Source: Massilia rhizosphaerae
Lineage (GTDB): Bacteria; Pseudomonadota; Gammaproteobacteria; Burkholderiales; Burkholderiaceae_D
Length of the DNA stretch: 64,000 nucleotides
NCBI RefSeq assembly: GCF_016093545.1
Contig: NZ_JADKYX010000007.1
Location: 1 to 64,000 of the forward strand
Direction: 5' to 3'
The translations under genes were made by a program, and so were the position numbers. Below, in pieces: positions 56,271 through 64,000 of the stretch. The notes under the pieces are model-generated. The model was not told where the DNA came from and did not search any database. It saw only the letters and a list, made by a program, of their open reading frames with translations. Each line of letters opens with the position of its first letter. Positions within the stretch are counted from its first letter, which is position 1.

Positions 56271-56639
56271 GCACTGAACCGATAGGTCGTGCGGTCGATC
56301 CGACAGAATAAAATCAACGCCGGATTTCACGATAGTCGAAATCAGCTGTTTTCACGCGCCTGCTGGGTCAGCAGACACGTTCGTCGGGTCACCTTGTAAC
56401 TAGCGATGTGATGACGCGTTCGGATTGTAGCGAGAAGTCGACCGCGATCCCCAAGGTTTTCCGATCGATATCATTGATGGCGTTGAATGGGGCGGATACT
56501 GCGTCTGTCGGCCAGTTCGTCACGTATGAAGCCCATCCCCAGTTCTGGTTAGCATCCCGGCTTGGGTAATTCCAACGGATCGGTTACGTGCTTCCACATA
56601 TAATGGATCACCCGCCTTGCCTCCAATGAGATTCTTACG
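56271..56639. other. Spacer between lipoprotein gene and pseudogene
   Basis: 369 bases. A 52-codon frame at 56411-56569 is open but has no recognisable motif, and I do not call it. Nothing else was seen. Confidence 0.4.
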
Positions 56640-56933
56640 ATGAAACCGGATGCCATTATTAATGTTCGCTTCTCGACGGCTGCGGAAGGCGGTCGCAATA
56701 AGGTGGTTGAAGGACCGTGCTACGCTTGTCCGCTGTTCGTCGATAACGAGGGATTCGACTGTCGATTGCTGCTGGAAGGGCAACGCCTTGAATTAAGCTC
56801 AATCTACTAAGTCCCGGTAAAAATCCTTTATCGCGGATTGGCCCTTCCGAAGCTCTCAGTCGGAAAGGAAGTGATGTTATGGGGGGGGCGAAATGTTGCG
56901 ACGGGTCAGGTGCGCGAAATCGTTGACGAGTAG
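56640..56933 (+). pseudogene. Small EF-Tu-C-terminal-like protein, interrupted by an in-frame TAA
   Basis: From the ATG at 56640 a 97-codon frame runs to TAG at 56931-56933, interrupted only at codon 57 by TAA (56808-56810). The two halves read as one small beta-barrel protein: INVRFSTAAEGGR and DCRLLLEGQRLEL before the stop, VPVKILYRGLALPKL and VGKEVMLWGGRNVATGQV after it. The pattern resembles small proteins related to the EF-Tu beta-barrel domain, a tentative assignment. A G8 tract (56881-56888) inside the second half is a further slippage risk. It is probably a recent nonsense allele. Confidence 0.6.
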
Positions 56934-57208
56934 TAATCAAGTGTCAGCGACATGGTTTGCATGTCACGAACGCGCTGACGCTTCAAGATGCTAAGCCGCC
57001 TGTCAATCAGGCGAGAACAGCCGTCCGTCCTTTTTTCGAGCCGACCTGCTGATAGCGCTCGCCACACTGGCCGGGTAGAAGCAAGAAATGCGGTGTTTGC
57101 GCAGTTGATGGCCCAAGCAACTAGGCGCGCTTGGCCCGCAAGGGAGACGTGGCGCGTGACGCATCGCGTCCGCGCGTCGGCTATCGACCGACGCCCGGTG
57201 GCTGTTAA
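56934..57208. other. Spacer before trhO terminator
   Basis: 275 bases, GC-richer again, with no gene that I can support on either strand. Confidence 0.4.
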
Positions 57209-57230
57209 AAGGGCCGCGTTTGCGGCCCTT
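57209..57230 (-). terminator. Terminator of trhO
   Basis: AAGGGCCGC (57209-57217), loop GTTT, GCGGCCCTT (57222-57230) is a perfect 9-bp stem. On the minus strand it is followed by TTAAC, preceded by the trhO stop a few bases earlier. Confidence 0.8.
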
Positions 57231-57233
57231 GGT

Positions 57234-58061
57234 TTATCCCTCCGCGCAATGCGGACACGATTTCCCCACCACATACTCCGGCGCCAGTTGCTGCCGCGGC
57301 GTGACAACGGCGCGGCAGGCAAAACACTGCACGGTTTCCGTCGGTTCCAGCTTGGGATTGAGCGCGGTACGGTAGTCGAACACGAAGCAGTCGCCCGCGT
57401 AGTGGTCGCCGCCCACTTCCTCGAAGTATTTCAGGATGCCGCCGTCGAGCTGGTAGACGCGGTCGTAGCCGATGTTCTGCATGTGGATCGCCGCCTTTTC
57501 GCAGCGGATGCCGCCCGTGCAAAAGGTCACGACGGTCTTGCCCTTCAGTTCGTCCTTGTGTTTCTCGACGACGTCCGGGAATTCGCTGAACTTGTCGATG
57601 CGGTAGTCGAGCGTGTTCTCGAACGTGCCGACGTCCACTTCGAACGCGTTGCGGGTTTCCATCATGACGACGGGGACGCCGTCGTCGTCATGGCCCTGGT
57701 CGAGCCAGCGCTTGAGCGTCTTCGGCGCCACGGACGGCGCGCGGCCCAGCTCCGGTTTGATCAGGGGCATGCGCATCGTGATGATTTCCTTCTTGATGCG
57801 CACGAGCATGCGGCGGTGCGACTGCTCGTTCGACAGGCTTTCCTTCCACTCCAGGTCGGCCAGGCGGGCGTCGCTGCGCACCCAGGCGAGATACCGGTCG
57901 ATCGCTTCGCGCGGGCCGGACACGAACATATTGATGCCTTCCGGCGTCAGCAGGACGGTGCCTTTGAGGCCCAGCTCGTTGCACAGCGCCTGGTATTGCG
58001 AGCGCATCTCGTCGAGGTTGTCGAGGCTGACGAACTTGTAGGCGGCGATATTGACGTGCAT
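57234..58061 (-). CDS. trhO: tRNA uridine(34) hydroxylase TrhO (rhodanese family, YceA)
   Basis: TrhO makes 5-hydroxyuridine at tRNA position 34 with oxygen, a step towards cmo5U/mo5U. The 275-residue protein has the N-terminal acylphosphatase-like domain ([18 protein letters not shown]) and a rhodanese domain with the active-site loop [11 protein letters not shown]-terminal Cys-rich tail (CFACR and CPHC) could bind zinc. The start at 58061 ([13 protein letters not shown]) is family-like. It is monocistronic. Confidence 0.93.
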   Translation of the reverse strand: MHVNIAAYKFVSLDNLDEMRSQYQALCNELGLKGTVLLTPEGINMFVSGPREAIDRYLAWVRSDARLADLEWKESLSNEQSHRRMLVRIKKEIITMRMPLIKPELGRAPSVAPKTLKRWLDQGHDDDGVPVVMMETRNAFEVDVGTFENTLDYRIDKFSEFPDVVEKHKDELKGKTVVTFCTGGIRCEKAAIHMQNIGYDRVYQLDGGILKYFEEVGGDHYAGDCFVFDYRTALNPKLEPTETVQCFACRAVVTPRQQLAPEYVVGKSCPHCAEG

Positions 58062-58388
58062 GATCGTTAAAGCGGGAAAGGATGGCAGGAAGCCCGCTAT
58101 TATAGAGCAGCTGAGCCCCGAAGACGTCATCTTCGCGGCAATTGGCATTATCGCGGCGGTCGCCGCACTCGTCGTGCGGGACACGGCCCCGATCTTCTGG
58201 TCGATGGCGGAGTCCGCCGGCTGGGCGGCAATAATCGTCGCGTGGCGGATGCGCCACAGAGCACCACTGTCGCGATTGGTCCGACAAAGTCGGCTCATAA
58301 AAGTTCGACGACGCATATGAGGCGTCGCAAACAGCCGTATTGACGTCTCCCCGTAGGATGGTTTGCATCATTCATCAGGGGGCGAGTC
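58062..58388. other. 327-base spacer between trhO and the MipA gene
   Basis: Divergent promoter region. Short open frames on both strands were examined and have no protein-family features. GGGGGCGAG at 58378-58386 just before the ATG at 58389 is a purine-rich candidate ribosome site. Confidence 0.4.
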
Positions 58389-59264
58389 ATGAAACCAACG
58401 TTTCTCAGGGCGGGTCTCGCGGCGGCCGGTGCCGTGCTGTTCACCGCGGGCGCCGGCGCGCAGGAAGTCATCCCGGTCGAGATGCCGCAGGAAGTCAATA
58501 TGGTGGGGGCGGGCGCGTTCGGGCTGCCGGATTTCTACGGGTCCGAGGATTACCATCCCGAAGGTGCGGGATTTCTACATGCCAACTTCGGCAACGGCAT
58601 GTGGCTGCGCGTGATCGGGCCGGAGGTCAAGCTGAACGTCGTGCCGTCGACCTTGGACCAGCAAATGAATTTCGGGCAACTTCGTAGCCTGCGCGCCGGC
58701 TTCCTGTACCGCGCGCGGCCGACCCGCGACCCGGACGTCGACGACGCCGTCGTCCGCCGGATGCGCCGGATTCCCGCGGCGTCCGAGCTCGGCATCTTTG
58801 CCAGCTACGACATGCCGATGTCCGGCGATCCGCTGCACAAGATCGTGTTCAGCGGCGACGTCGCGTGGAACACGAACAATCTGTACGTGGGCGCCACGGC
58901 CAATATCAAGGCGACGTATTTCTATCCATTCCCGCAGGGCATCGGCGGGCGCCCGCTGCTCGGCTCGGCCGGGTTCGACCTGTTCTTCGCGAGCGACCAT
59001 TTCAACGACCGGTATTTCGGCATCAACGGCGCCGACCTGGCCGCGTTCCCGGAACGGGGCGGAACACCTTACCGGGCCCAAGGCGGGTTGACGTCGATCC
59101 GGATCCCGTTCCAGGTGACGTCGCAGTTCGACCGGCACTGGGGGCTGACGCTGGCCGGACGCTACGAAAGGCTGCTGGGGGATGCGAAGGACAGCCCGAT
59201 CGTCGATCGGCGCGGGAGTGCCAACCAGTGGGTGTTCGGCGGGGCCATCAATTATGCGTTCTAA
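58389..59264 (+). CDS. MipA/OmpV-family outer-membrane protein
   Basis: A 291-residue protein. The signal peptide (about 1-24, AGAVLFTAGAGAQ) is followed by a barrel of alternating strands opening with GAGAFGLPDFYGSEDY, the MipA/OmpV signature, and ending with the family-type closing strands ERLLGDAKDSPIV and a C-terminal Phe. These proteins act as murein-hydrolase scaffold (MipA) or small porins. It is monocistronic, upstream of dnaE. Confidence 0.9.
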   Translation: MKPTFLRAGLAAAGAVLFTAGAGAQEVIPVEMPQEVNMVGAGAFGLPDFYGSEDYHPEGAGFLHANFGNGMWLRVIGPEVKLNVVPSTLDQQMNFGQLRSLRAGFLYRARPTRDPDVDDAVVRRMRRIPAASELGIFASYDMPMSGDPLHKIVFSGDVAWNTNNLYVGATANIKATYFYPFPQGIGGRPLLGSAGFDLFFASDHFNDRYFGINGADLAAFPERGGTPYRAQGGLTSIRIPFQVTSQFDRHWGLTLAGRYERLLGDAKDSPIVDRRGSANQWVFGGAINYAF

Positions 59265-59345
59265 AATACGCCCCCGGTCTTGTCAAGCGCGTCACCGTGC
59301 CTGGATGCAACCCTCCGTTCCGGCCGTCCGAGGTAAAATGACAGG

Positions 59346-62300
59346 ATGACTTCGCCGATCTTCACCCACCTCCGCGTCCATACCGAATACTCGATCGTCG
59401 ACGGCCTCGTCCGTATCGACGACCTCGTGGCTGCCGCCCTCAAGGACCAGCAGCCGGCGGTGGGTGTCACCGACCTGGCCAATGCCTTCTGCCTCGTGCG
59501 CTTCTACAAGGCGGCGCGCGGCAAGGGCATCAAGCCGATCGTCGGGGTCGACGCCTGGATCACGAACGACGAGAACCGCGACAAGCCGTTCCGCCTGCTG
59601 ATCCTGTGCAAGAACAAGACCGGCTACCTGCAGCTGTGCGAACTGCTGTCCAAGGCGTGGCTGACGAACCAGTACAAGGGCCGGGCCGAGATCCGCGTCG
59701 AGTGGCTGGAAGCGCTCGCGACCTCCGTTTCCACCCTGGAGCCGGACGTGCCGCAGTCGAACGCCCTGATCGTGCTGTCGGGCGCGCAGTTCGGCGACAT
59801 CGGCCAGGCCATCGACAACGGCGACCTGGACAAGGCCGAGGCGTGTGCCCGCCGCTGGGCGGATATCTTCCCCGGCCATTTTTACGTGGAAATCCAGCGC
59901 GCCGGCCAGCCGAACCAGGAACAGCAGGTGCGCCATTCGGTGGCGCTGGCGAACCGGCTGGGCCTGCCGGTCGTCGCCACGCATCCCGTGCAATTCATCA
60001 GCAAGGACGAATTCGTCGCCCACGAGGCGCGCGTCTGTATCGCCGAGGGCGAGATGCTGGCCAACGCCAAGCGCGTGCGCCGCTTCAACGAAGGCATGTG
60101 CTTCAAGTCGCAGGCCGAGATGGCCGAGCTGTTCAAGGACTTGCCGGGCGCGCTCGCCAACTCCGTGGAGATCGCCAAGCGCTGCAACGTGACGCTCTCG
60201 CTCGGCAAGCCGCAGCTGCCGAACTTCCCGACGCCGGGCATGACGATCGACGAATACCTCATCGCGGAAACGAAGAAGGGCCTGGAAGCGCGTCTCGTCG
60301 AGCTCTACCCCGACCCGGAACAGCGCGAGAAGGAGCGCCCCCGCTACGAAGCCCGCCTGGAGTTCGAGAACAACACCATCATCAAGATGAAGTTCCCGGG
60401 CTACTTCCTCATCGTGGCGGAATTCATCCAGTGGGGCAAGAACAACGGCGTGCCGATCGGCCCGGGCCGCGGTTCGGGCGCGGGTTCGCTCGTCGCCTAC
60501 GCGCTCAAGATCACCGACCTCGATCCGCTGAAGTACAACTTGCTGTTCGAGCGTTTCCTGAACCCGGAACGCGTCTCGATGCCCGACTTCGACATCGACT
60601 TCTGCCAGGAAAAGCGCGAACTGGTCATTCAGCACGTGAAGGATTTGTACGGCAGGGATGCGGTCTCGCAGATCGCCACGTTCGGCACGATGGCGGCGAA
60701 GGGCGCGATTCGCGACGTGGGCCGCGTGCTCGATTTCGGCTACAACTTCTGCGACGGCATCTCCAAGCTGATCCCGTTCAAGCCGGGCAAGCAGGTCTCG
60801 ATCGCCGAGGCGATCGAAGAAGAACCGATGCTCAAGGAACGCCTCGAGAACGAGGAAGAAGTGAAGCAGCTGATCGAGCTCGCGCAGCAGGTCGAAGGCA
60901 TCACCCGCAACATCGGCATGCACGCGGGCGGCGTGCTGATCGCCCCCGGCAAGTTGACGGACTTCTGCCCGCTGTACACGCAGGGCGGCGACGCGGGCGT
61001 CGTGTCACAGTACGACAAGGACGACGTCGAGGCGGCCGGCCTGGTGAAGTTCGACTTCCTGGGTCTCACCACCTTGACGATCCTCGACCGCGCCGTCAAC
61101 TACATCCGCGCGCTCGATCCGGCCGACAAGGACTTCGACCTGGCCAAGCTGCCGCTGACCGACCGGCCGACCTACAAGCTGCTGACGGATGCGAAGACCG
61201 TCGCCGTGTTCCAGCTTGAAAGCCGCGGCATGCAGGGCATGCTGAAGGATGCGCGGCCCGACCGCTTCGAGGACATCATCGCGCTCGTGGCGCTGTACCG
61301 TCCGGGCCCGATGGACCTGATCCCCGATTTCTGCAAGCGTAAGCACGGCGAAAAGTTCGACTACCCCGATCCGCGTACCGAGTCGATCCTGTCCGAGACC
61401 TACGGCATCATGGTCTACCAGGAGCAGGTGATGCAGATGGCGCAGATCGTCGGCGGCTACTCGCTGGGCGGCGCGGACATGCTGCGCCGCGCGATGGGCA
61501 AGAAGAAGGCCGAGGAAATGGCCGAGCACCGCGCGATCTTCCGCGCCGGCGCCGCGAAGGACGGCCTGTCGACCGAAAAGGCCGACGAGATCTTCGACCT
61601 GATGGAGAAGTTCGCGGGCTACGGCTTCAACAAGTCGCACGCGGCCGCGTACGCGCTGCTGTCGTATCACACGGCGTACCTGAAGGTCCACCACACCGCC
61701 GCGTTCATGGCAGCCAACATGTCGCTGGCCATGGAAGACACGGACAAGATCAAGATCCTCGTCGAGGACTCGATCGACATGTGCGGCCTGACGATCCTGC
61801 CGCCGGACGTCAACGAATCGCAGTTCCGCTTCACGCCGGAAGGCCCGCCGCCGTCCGTCACGGGCAAGCAGGTGAAAAACATCCGCTACGGCCTGGGCGG
61901 CGTGAAGGGCGCGGGGCAGGGCGCCATCGAGGCGATCATCGCGGCGCGCGAATCGGGCGGCAAGTTCAAGGACTTGTTCGACTTCTGCAAACGCGTCGAC
62001 CGCAAGCAGATCAACCGCCGCACGATCGAATCCCTGATCCGCGCGGGCGCGATGGATTGCTTCGGCGTCGACCGCGCCGTGCTGCTGGCGTCCGTCGCGT
62101 TCGCGGTCGAAGTGGCCGACCAGGCCGCGGCGTCCGCCAACCAGGTCAGCCTGTTCGGCGGCGACGATTCCGACCTCGTCGCGCCGCCGGACTACGTGAA
62201 GGCGACGCCTTGGACGGACCGCCAGAAGCTGTCCGAGGAAAAGACCGCGCTCGGCTACTACCTGTCGGGTCACATGTTCGACTCGTATGCGGCCGAGGTG

Positions 62301-62840
62301 CGCCGGTTCGCCAAGACCAAGCTGAAGGACCTGGAACCGTCGCGCGATCCGCGCATGCTGTGCGGCGTGATCACGGGCGTGCGCACGCAGCTCACGCAGC
62401 GCGGCAAGATCCTCATCGTCGCGCTGGACGACAAGTCCGGCGTCGTCGAAGTCACGATCTACAACGAGCTGTTCGAGCTGCACAAGAACATCTTCCGCGA
62501 AGACGAGTTCCTGCTCGTCGTCGGCAAGGTGTCGGAAGACCGCTTCAACGGCGGCCTGCGCATCACGGCCGAGAAGGTGTTCGACATCGCGACCGCGCGC
62601 ATCCAGTACGGCCACAAGCTGGAGATGGACGTGGCGTGCACGATCGCGCCCGCGAAGCTGGCCGAGATCCTGCAGCCTTACCGCCACGAGAACGGCTTGC
62701 CGGTCAGCCTGCGCGTGACGCCGCAGGGCATCCCGTGCACCCTGCAACTGGGCGACGCGTGGCGCGTGGCGCCGTCGGACGAATTGAAATACGCGCTCGA
62801 GCTGCATCTCGGCGCGAAGGAAGTCGCGGTCGAATACTGA
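59346..62840 (+). CDS. dnaE: DNA polymerase III alpha subunit
   Basis: The replicative polymerase catalytic subunit, 1164 residues, normal for DnaE. The N-terminal PHP domain (HLRVHTEYSIVDG) is followed by the C-family polymerase core with PGRGSGAGSLVAYAL and catalytic D414 and D416 in MPDFDIDF, plus the third Asp in VKFDFLG. A helix-hairpin-helix segment lies in the fingers/tail, and an OB-fold domain near residues 1000-1075 (MLCGVITGVRTQ). The C-terminus is shorter than E. coli but family-like. The start at 59346 is 81 bases after the MipA gene. Confidence 0.97.
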   Translation: MTSPIFTHLRVHTEYSIVDGLVRIDDLVAAALKDQQPAVGVTDLANAFCLVRFYKAARGKGIKPIVGVDAWITNDENRDKPFRLLILCKNKTGYLQLCELLSKAWLTNQYKGRAEIRVEWLEALATSVSTLEPDVPQSNALIVLSGAQFGDIGQAIDNGDLDKAEACARRWADIFPGHFYVEIQRAGQPNQEQQVRHSVALANRLGLPVVATHPVQFISKDEFVAHEARVCIAEGEMLANAKRVRRFNEGMCFKSQAEMAELFKDLPGALANSVEIAKRCNVTLSLGKPQLPNFPTPGMTIDEYLIAETKKGLEARLVELYPDPEQREKERPRYEARLEFENNTIIKMKFPGYFLIVAEFIQWGKNNGVPIGPGRGSGAGSLVAYALKITDLDPLKYNLLFERFLNPERVSMPDFDIDFCQEKRELVIQHVKDLYGRDAVSQIATFGTMAAKGAIRDVGRVLDFGYNFCDGISKLIPFKPGKQVSIAEAIEEEPMLKERLENEEEVKQLIELAQQVEGITRNIGMHAGGVLIAPGKLTDFCPLYTQGGDAGVVSQYDKDDVEAAGLVKFDFLGLTTLTILDRAVNYIRALDPADKDFDLAKLPLTDRPTYKLLTDAKTVAVFQLESRGMQGMLKDARPDRFEDIIALVALYRPGPMDLIPDFCKRKHGEKFDYPDPRTESILSETYGIMVYQEQVMQMAQIVGGYSLGGADMLRRAMGKKKAEEMAEHRAIFRAGAAKDGLSTEKADEIFDLMEKFAGYGFNKSHAAAYALLSYHTAYLKVHHTAAFMAANMSLAMEDTDKIKILVEDSIDMCGLTILPPDVNESQFRFTPEGPPPSVTGKQVKNIRYGLGGVKGAGQGAIEAIIAARESGGKFKDLFDFCKRVDRKQINRRTIESLIRAGAMDCFGVDRAVLLASVAFAVEVADQAAASANQVSLFGGDDSDLVAPPDYVKATPWTDRQKLSEEKTALGYYLSGHMFDSYAAEVRRFAKTKLKDLEPSRDPRMLCGVITGVRTQLTQRGKILIVALDDKSGVVEVTIYNELFELHKNIFREDEFLLVVGKVSEDRFNGGLRITAEKVFDIATARIQYGHKLEMDVACTIAPAKLAEILQPYRHENGLPVSLRVTPQGIPCTLQLGDAWRVAPSDELKYALELHLGAKEVAVEY

Positions 62841-62862
62841 CCGCGGCCGGGATACGTTGCAT

Positions 62863-62884
62863 GGTGGGCGGAGGGCCGCCCACC
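62863..62884. repeat. Dispersed hairpin repeat, copy 5a
   Basis: GGTGGGCGG (62863-62871), loop AGGG, CCGCCCACC (62876-62884). It is followed by CTACGG, whose CCCTACG arm pairs with CGTAGGG of the next copy, so the two units lie head to head after dnaE. Confidence 0.7.
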
Positions 62885-62902
62885 CTACGGTCCGCGTCCA
62901 TA

Positions 62903-62952
62903 CGTAGGGTGGGCACCCGTGTTTGATGCCCCCGGCATCAAACACCCACCAT
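62903..62952. repeat. Dispersed hairpin repeat, copy 5b
   Basis: CGTAGGGTGGGCACCC followed by GTGTTTGATGCC (62919-62930), loop CCC, GGCATCAAACAC (62934-62945) and CCACCAT. Nearly identical to the copy at 162-205, with a C-G to T-A pair swap that keeps the stem perfect. Confidence 0.82.
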
Positions 62953-63356
62953 TGCGACGGGGCCCCTTGCTTGCGCGGCACGACGATCCCCGCCTGGTGC
63001 CTGGAAAACAGCACCGTGCACGCGCCCACGAGCGCGCGCATGCCGGGGAGGCGCATCACCTTGCCGAGCAGGCCGCGCTCCGTCGTGCCGAATTCCCGCA
63101 TGACCAGCCCGTGCCGCAGCCCATGTCCAGCAGGCGCCCGCCTTCCGGATCAGGCCCGAGGTGATGATCGCAAATCGATGTGAGTCGGCAGGGCAATTCG
63201 ATAATGTGTTGTGCCGCCGCCGCGTTCGCACGGACGAGAGCGCTAACACTCACTGCAGTTGCAACGAAATGTTTGAGTTTACCGATATTCGTTGGTAAAT
63301 ATTGATCTACGGACACTTTCCGAGCTAGGTGCGCCCGGATAACGGCGCAGATCAAC

Positions 63357-64000
63357 ATGAAAATTACATTCCGCCAAAAATTATTCCTTCCGTTATTGCT
63401 CAGTCTGACCTGTCTTCTTGCCGTGTTTGCGGTGAATGCCCTGCAGAGCCGCACGCTGCGCCTCGAGGAGCGCAAGATCCAGCTGTCGAATGAGGGCGAG
63501 ATCGCGGTGTCCATCGCCAAGGACTACGCGGCCCTCGCCGCCAACGGCACCCTGACGCTCGACGAGGCGAAAAAGCAGGCCATCGAACGTGTCCGGGCGC
63601 TGCGCTACGGCGCCAGCGGCTACTTCACCATCTATGACAACAAGACCGTGCTGATGCACCCGATCATACCGAAACTGATCGGTACCTCGATCGGCACGGT
63701 CGTCGACCCGGAAGGCCACAATCCCTACTTCGACGGCATGGCCGCGGCGCAGGGCGGCGACCGGGGTTTCATCCACTACCTGTGGCCCAAGCCGGGCTCG
63801 GAGCAGCCTCAGCCCAAGCTGACGTATATCCAGGCCTTTCGACCGTGGGGCTGGTATTTCATGAACGGCCTGTACATCGACGACCTGAACCAGGCCTTCC
63901 GCGCCCAGCTGGCCAGGGCCGCCATCTGGCTGGCCGTGATCGGTGTGCTGCTCACGGGGTTCGTGTGGCTCGTGGTGCGCAGCGTCGAGCGCTCGATCGG
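63357..64000 (+). CDS. Methyl-accepting chemotaxis protein, N-terminal part (runs off the window)
   Basis: The first 214 residues are present. Transmembrane helix 1 (about 9-28, LFLPLLLSLTCLLAVFAV) is followed by a periplasmic single-Cache (sCache_2) domain (about 35-185) with the YFTIYDNKTVLMHP strand pair and the PWGWYFMNGLYIDD end motif. Transmembrane helix 2 (about 190-210) leads to the expected HAMP. The methylation/signalling hairpin lies beyond position 64000. sCache_2 receptors usually bind small organic acids such as pyruvate or formate; the ligand here is unknown. Confidence 0.88.
   Translation, partial: MKITFRQKLFLPLLLSLTCLLAVFAVNALQSRTLRLEERKIQLSNEGEIAVSIAKDYAALAANGTLTLDEAKKQAIERVRALRYGASGYFTIYDNKTVLMHPIIPKLIGTSIGTVVDPEGHNPYFDGMAAAQGGDRGFIHYLWPKPGSEQPQPKLTYIQAFRPWGWYFMNGLYIDDLNQAFRAQLARAAIWLAVIGVLLTGFVWLVVRSVERSI

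Larger units (their letters stand above)
62841..63356. other. Spacer after dnaE: hairpin repeats and possibly decayed coding DNA
   Basis: 516 bases. The left part carries two hairpin-repeat units. From about 62960 to 63160 the minus strand shows protein-like fragments in different frames (LLDMGCGTG in one, GLLGKVMRLPGMRALVG in another), consistent with a decayed gene, but no family could be assigned. The right part (63200-63356) is AT-rich and serves as the chemoreceptor promoter region. Confidence 0.4.

Noticed and set aside
56411-56569. 52-codon open frame upstream of the pseudogene
   Set aside because: Composition and length give no support, and there is no motif or ribosome site.
58081-58320. 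Short plus-strand frame with a hydrophobic segment between trhO and the MipA gene
   Set aside because: No ribosome site, an equally open frame on the other strand, and no family features. Treated as spacer.
62938-63160. Minus-strand fragments resembling a SAM-binding motif (LLDMGCGTG) after dnaE
   Set aside because: The motif and the other protein-like segment are in different frames with no start or consistent family, so no pseudogene is called, only noted as possibly decayed.

Overview
The window reads as a high-GC chromosomal segment of a betaproteobacterium, most likely Oxalobacteraceae (Massilia/Telluria type). This is inferred from gene content and protein flavour (rpsU-yqeY-dnaG-rpoD block, RhlE, YbiB, DUF4214 surface proteins, many GGDEF/EAL and sensor proteins), not from a database search. 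Two stretches, about 11.7-15.1 kb and 55.2-57.2 kb, are clearly more AT-rich and look acquired or decaying.

Layout. 0-11.5 kb is housekeeping: tsaD, a TPR/glycosyltransferase-like protein, aroG, ybiB, a flavoprotein, then the macromolecular-synthesis block rpsU-yqeY-dnaG-rpoD, closed by a large nested hairpin terminator and a CAU tRNA. 11.7-15.1 kb is an island next to that tRNA: a coiled-coil/Doc (Fic-fold) pair, an AbiE-type antitoxin with a truncated toxin and its own operator, and an orphan Cys-rich protein. 15.1-21.8 kb holds a WYL regulator with two divergent small enzymes or binding proteins, a diguanylate cyclase, an S9 peptidase and a PfpI protein. 21.9-26.3 kb is a TonB receptor / YfiR / CHASE8-GGDEF-EAL signalling operon. 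27-30.6 kb pairs a CHASE sensor kinase with a CYP152-like peroxygenase. 31-35 kb has a LON-domain protein, rhlE and a LOV blue-light histidine kinase broken by a frameshift. 35.3-41.5 kb is a compact polysaccharide operon (Wzm, Wzt, FkbM-coiled coil, double glycosyltransferase).

41.7-55.2 kb is the most interesting part. It encodes a CRP-family regulator, a TPR/outer-membrane protein, a CHASE2 class III nucleotide cyclase, a FecR-domain protein, a large RTX-less DUF4214 surface protein, a complete type I secretion system and a second small DUF4214 protein. Three perfect TGTGA-N6-TCACA palindromes precede the FecR gene, the large DUF4214 gene and the secretion operon. Each lies about 40-43 bp from a plausible transcription start, and the local regulator carries the CRP-type recognition helix (RETVTR). 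I infer a self-contained cyclic-nucleotide circuit controlling a secreted surface protein.

55.2-59.3 kb contains AT-rich spacer, a small lipoprotein, a pseudogene, trhO and a MipA/OmpV protein. dnaE follows, and a chemoreceptor runs off the window end. A family of hairpin repeats (GTAGGGTGGGCAC type) punctuates gene ends across the whole window.
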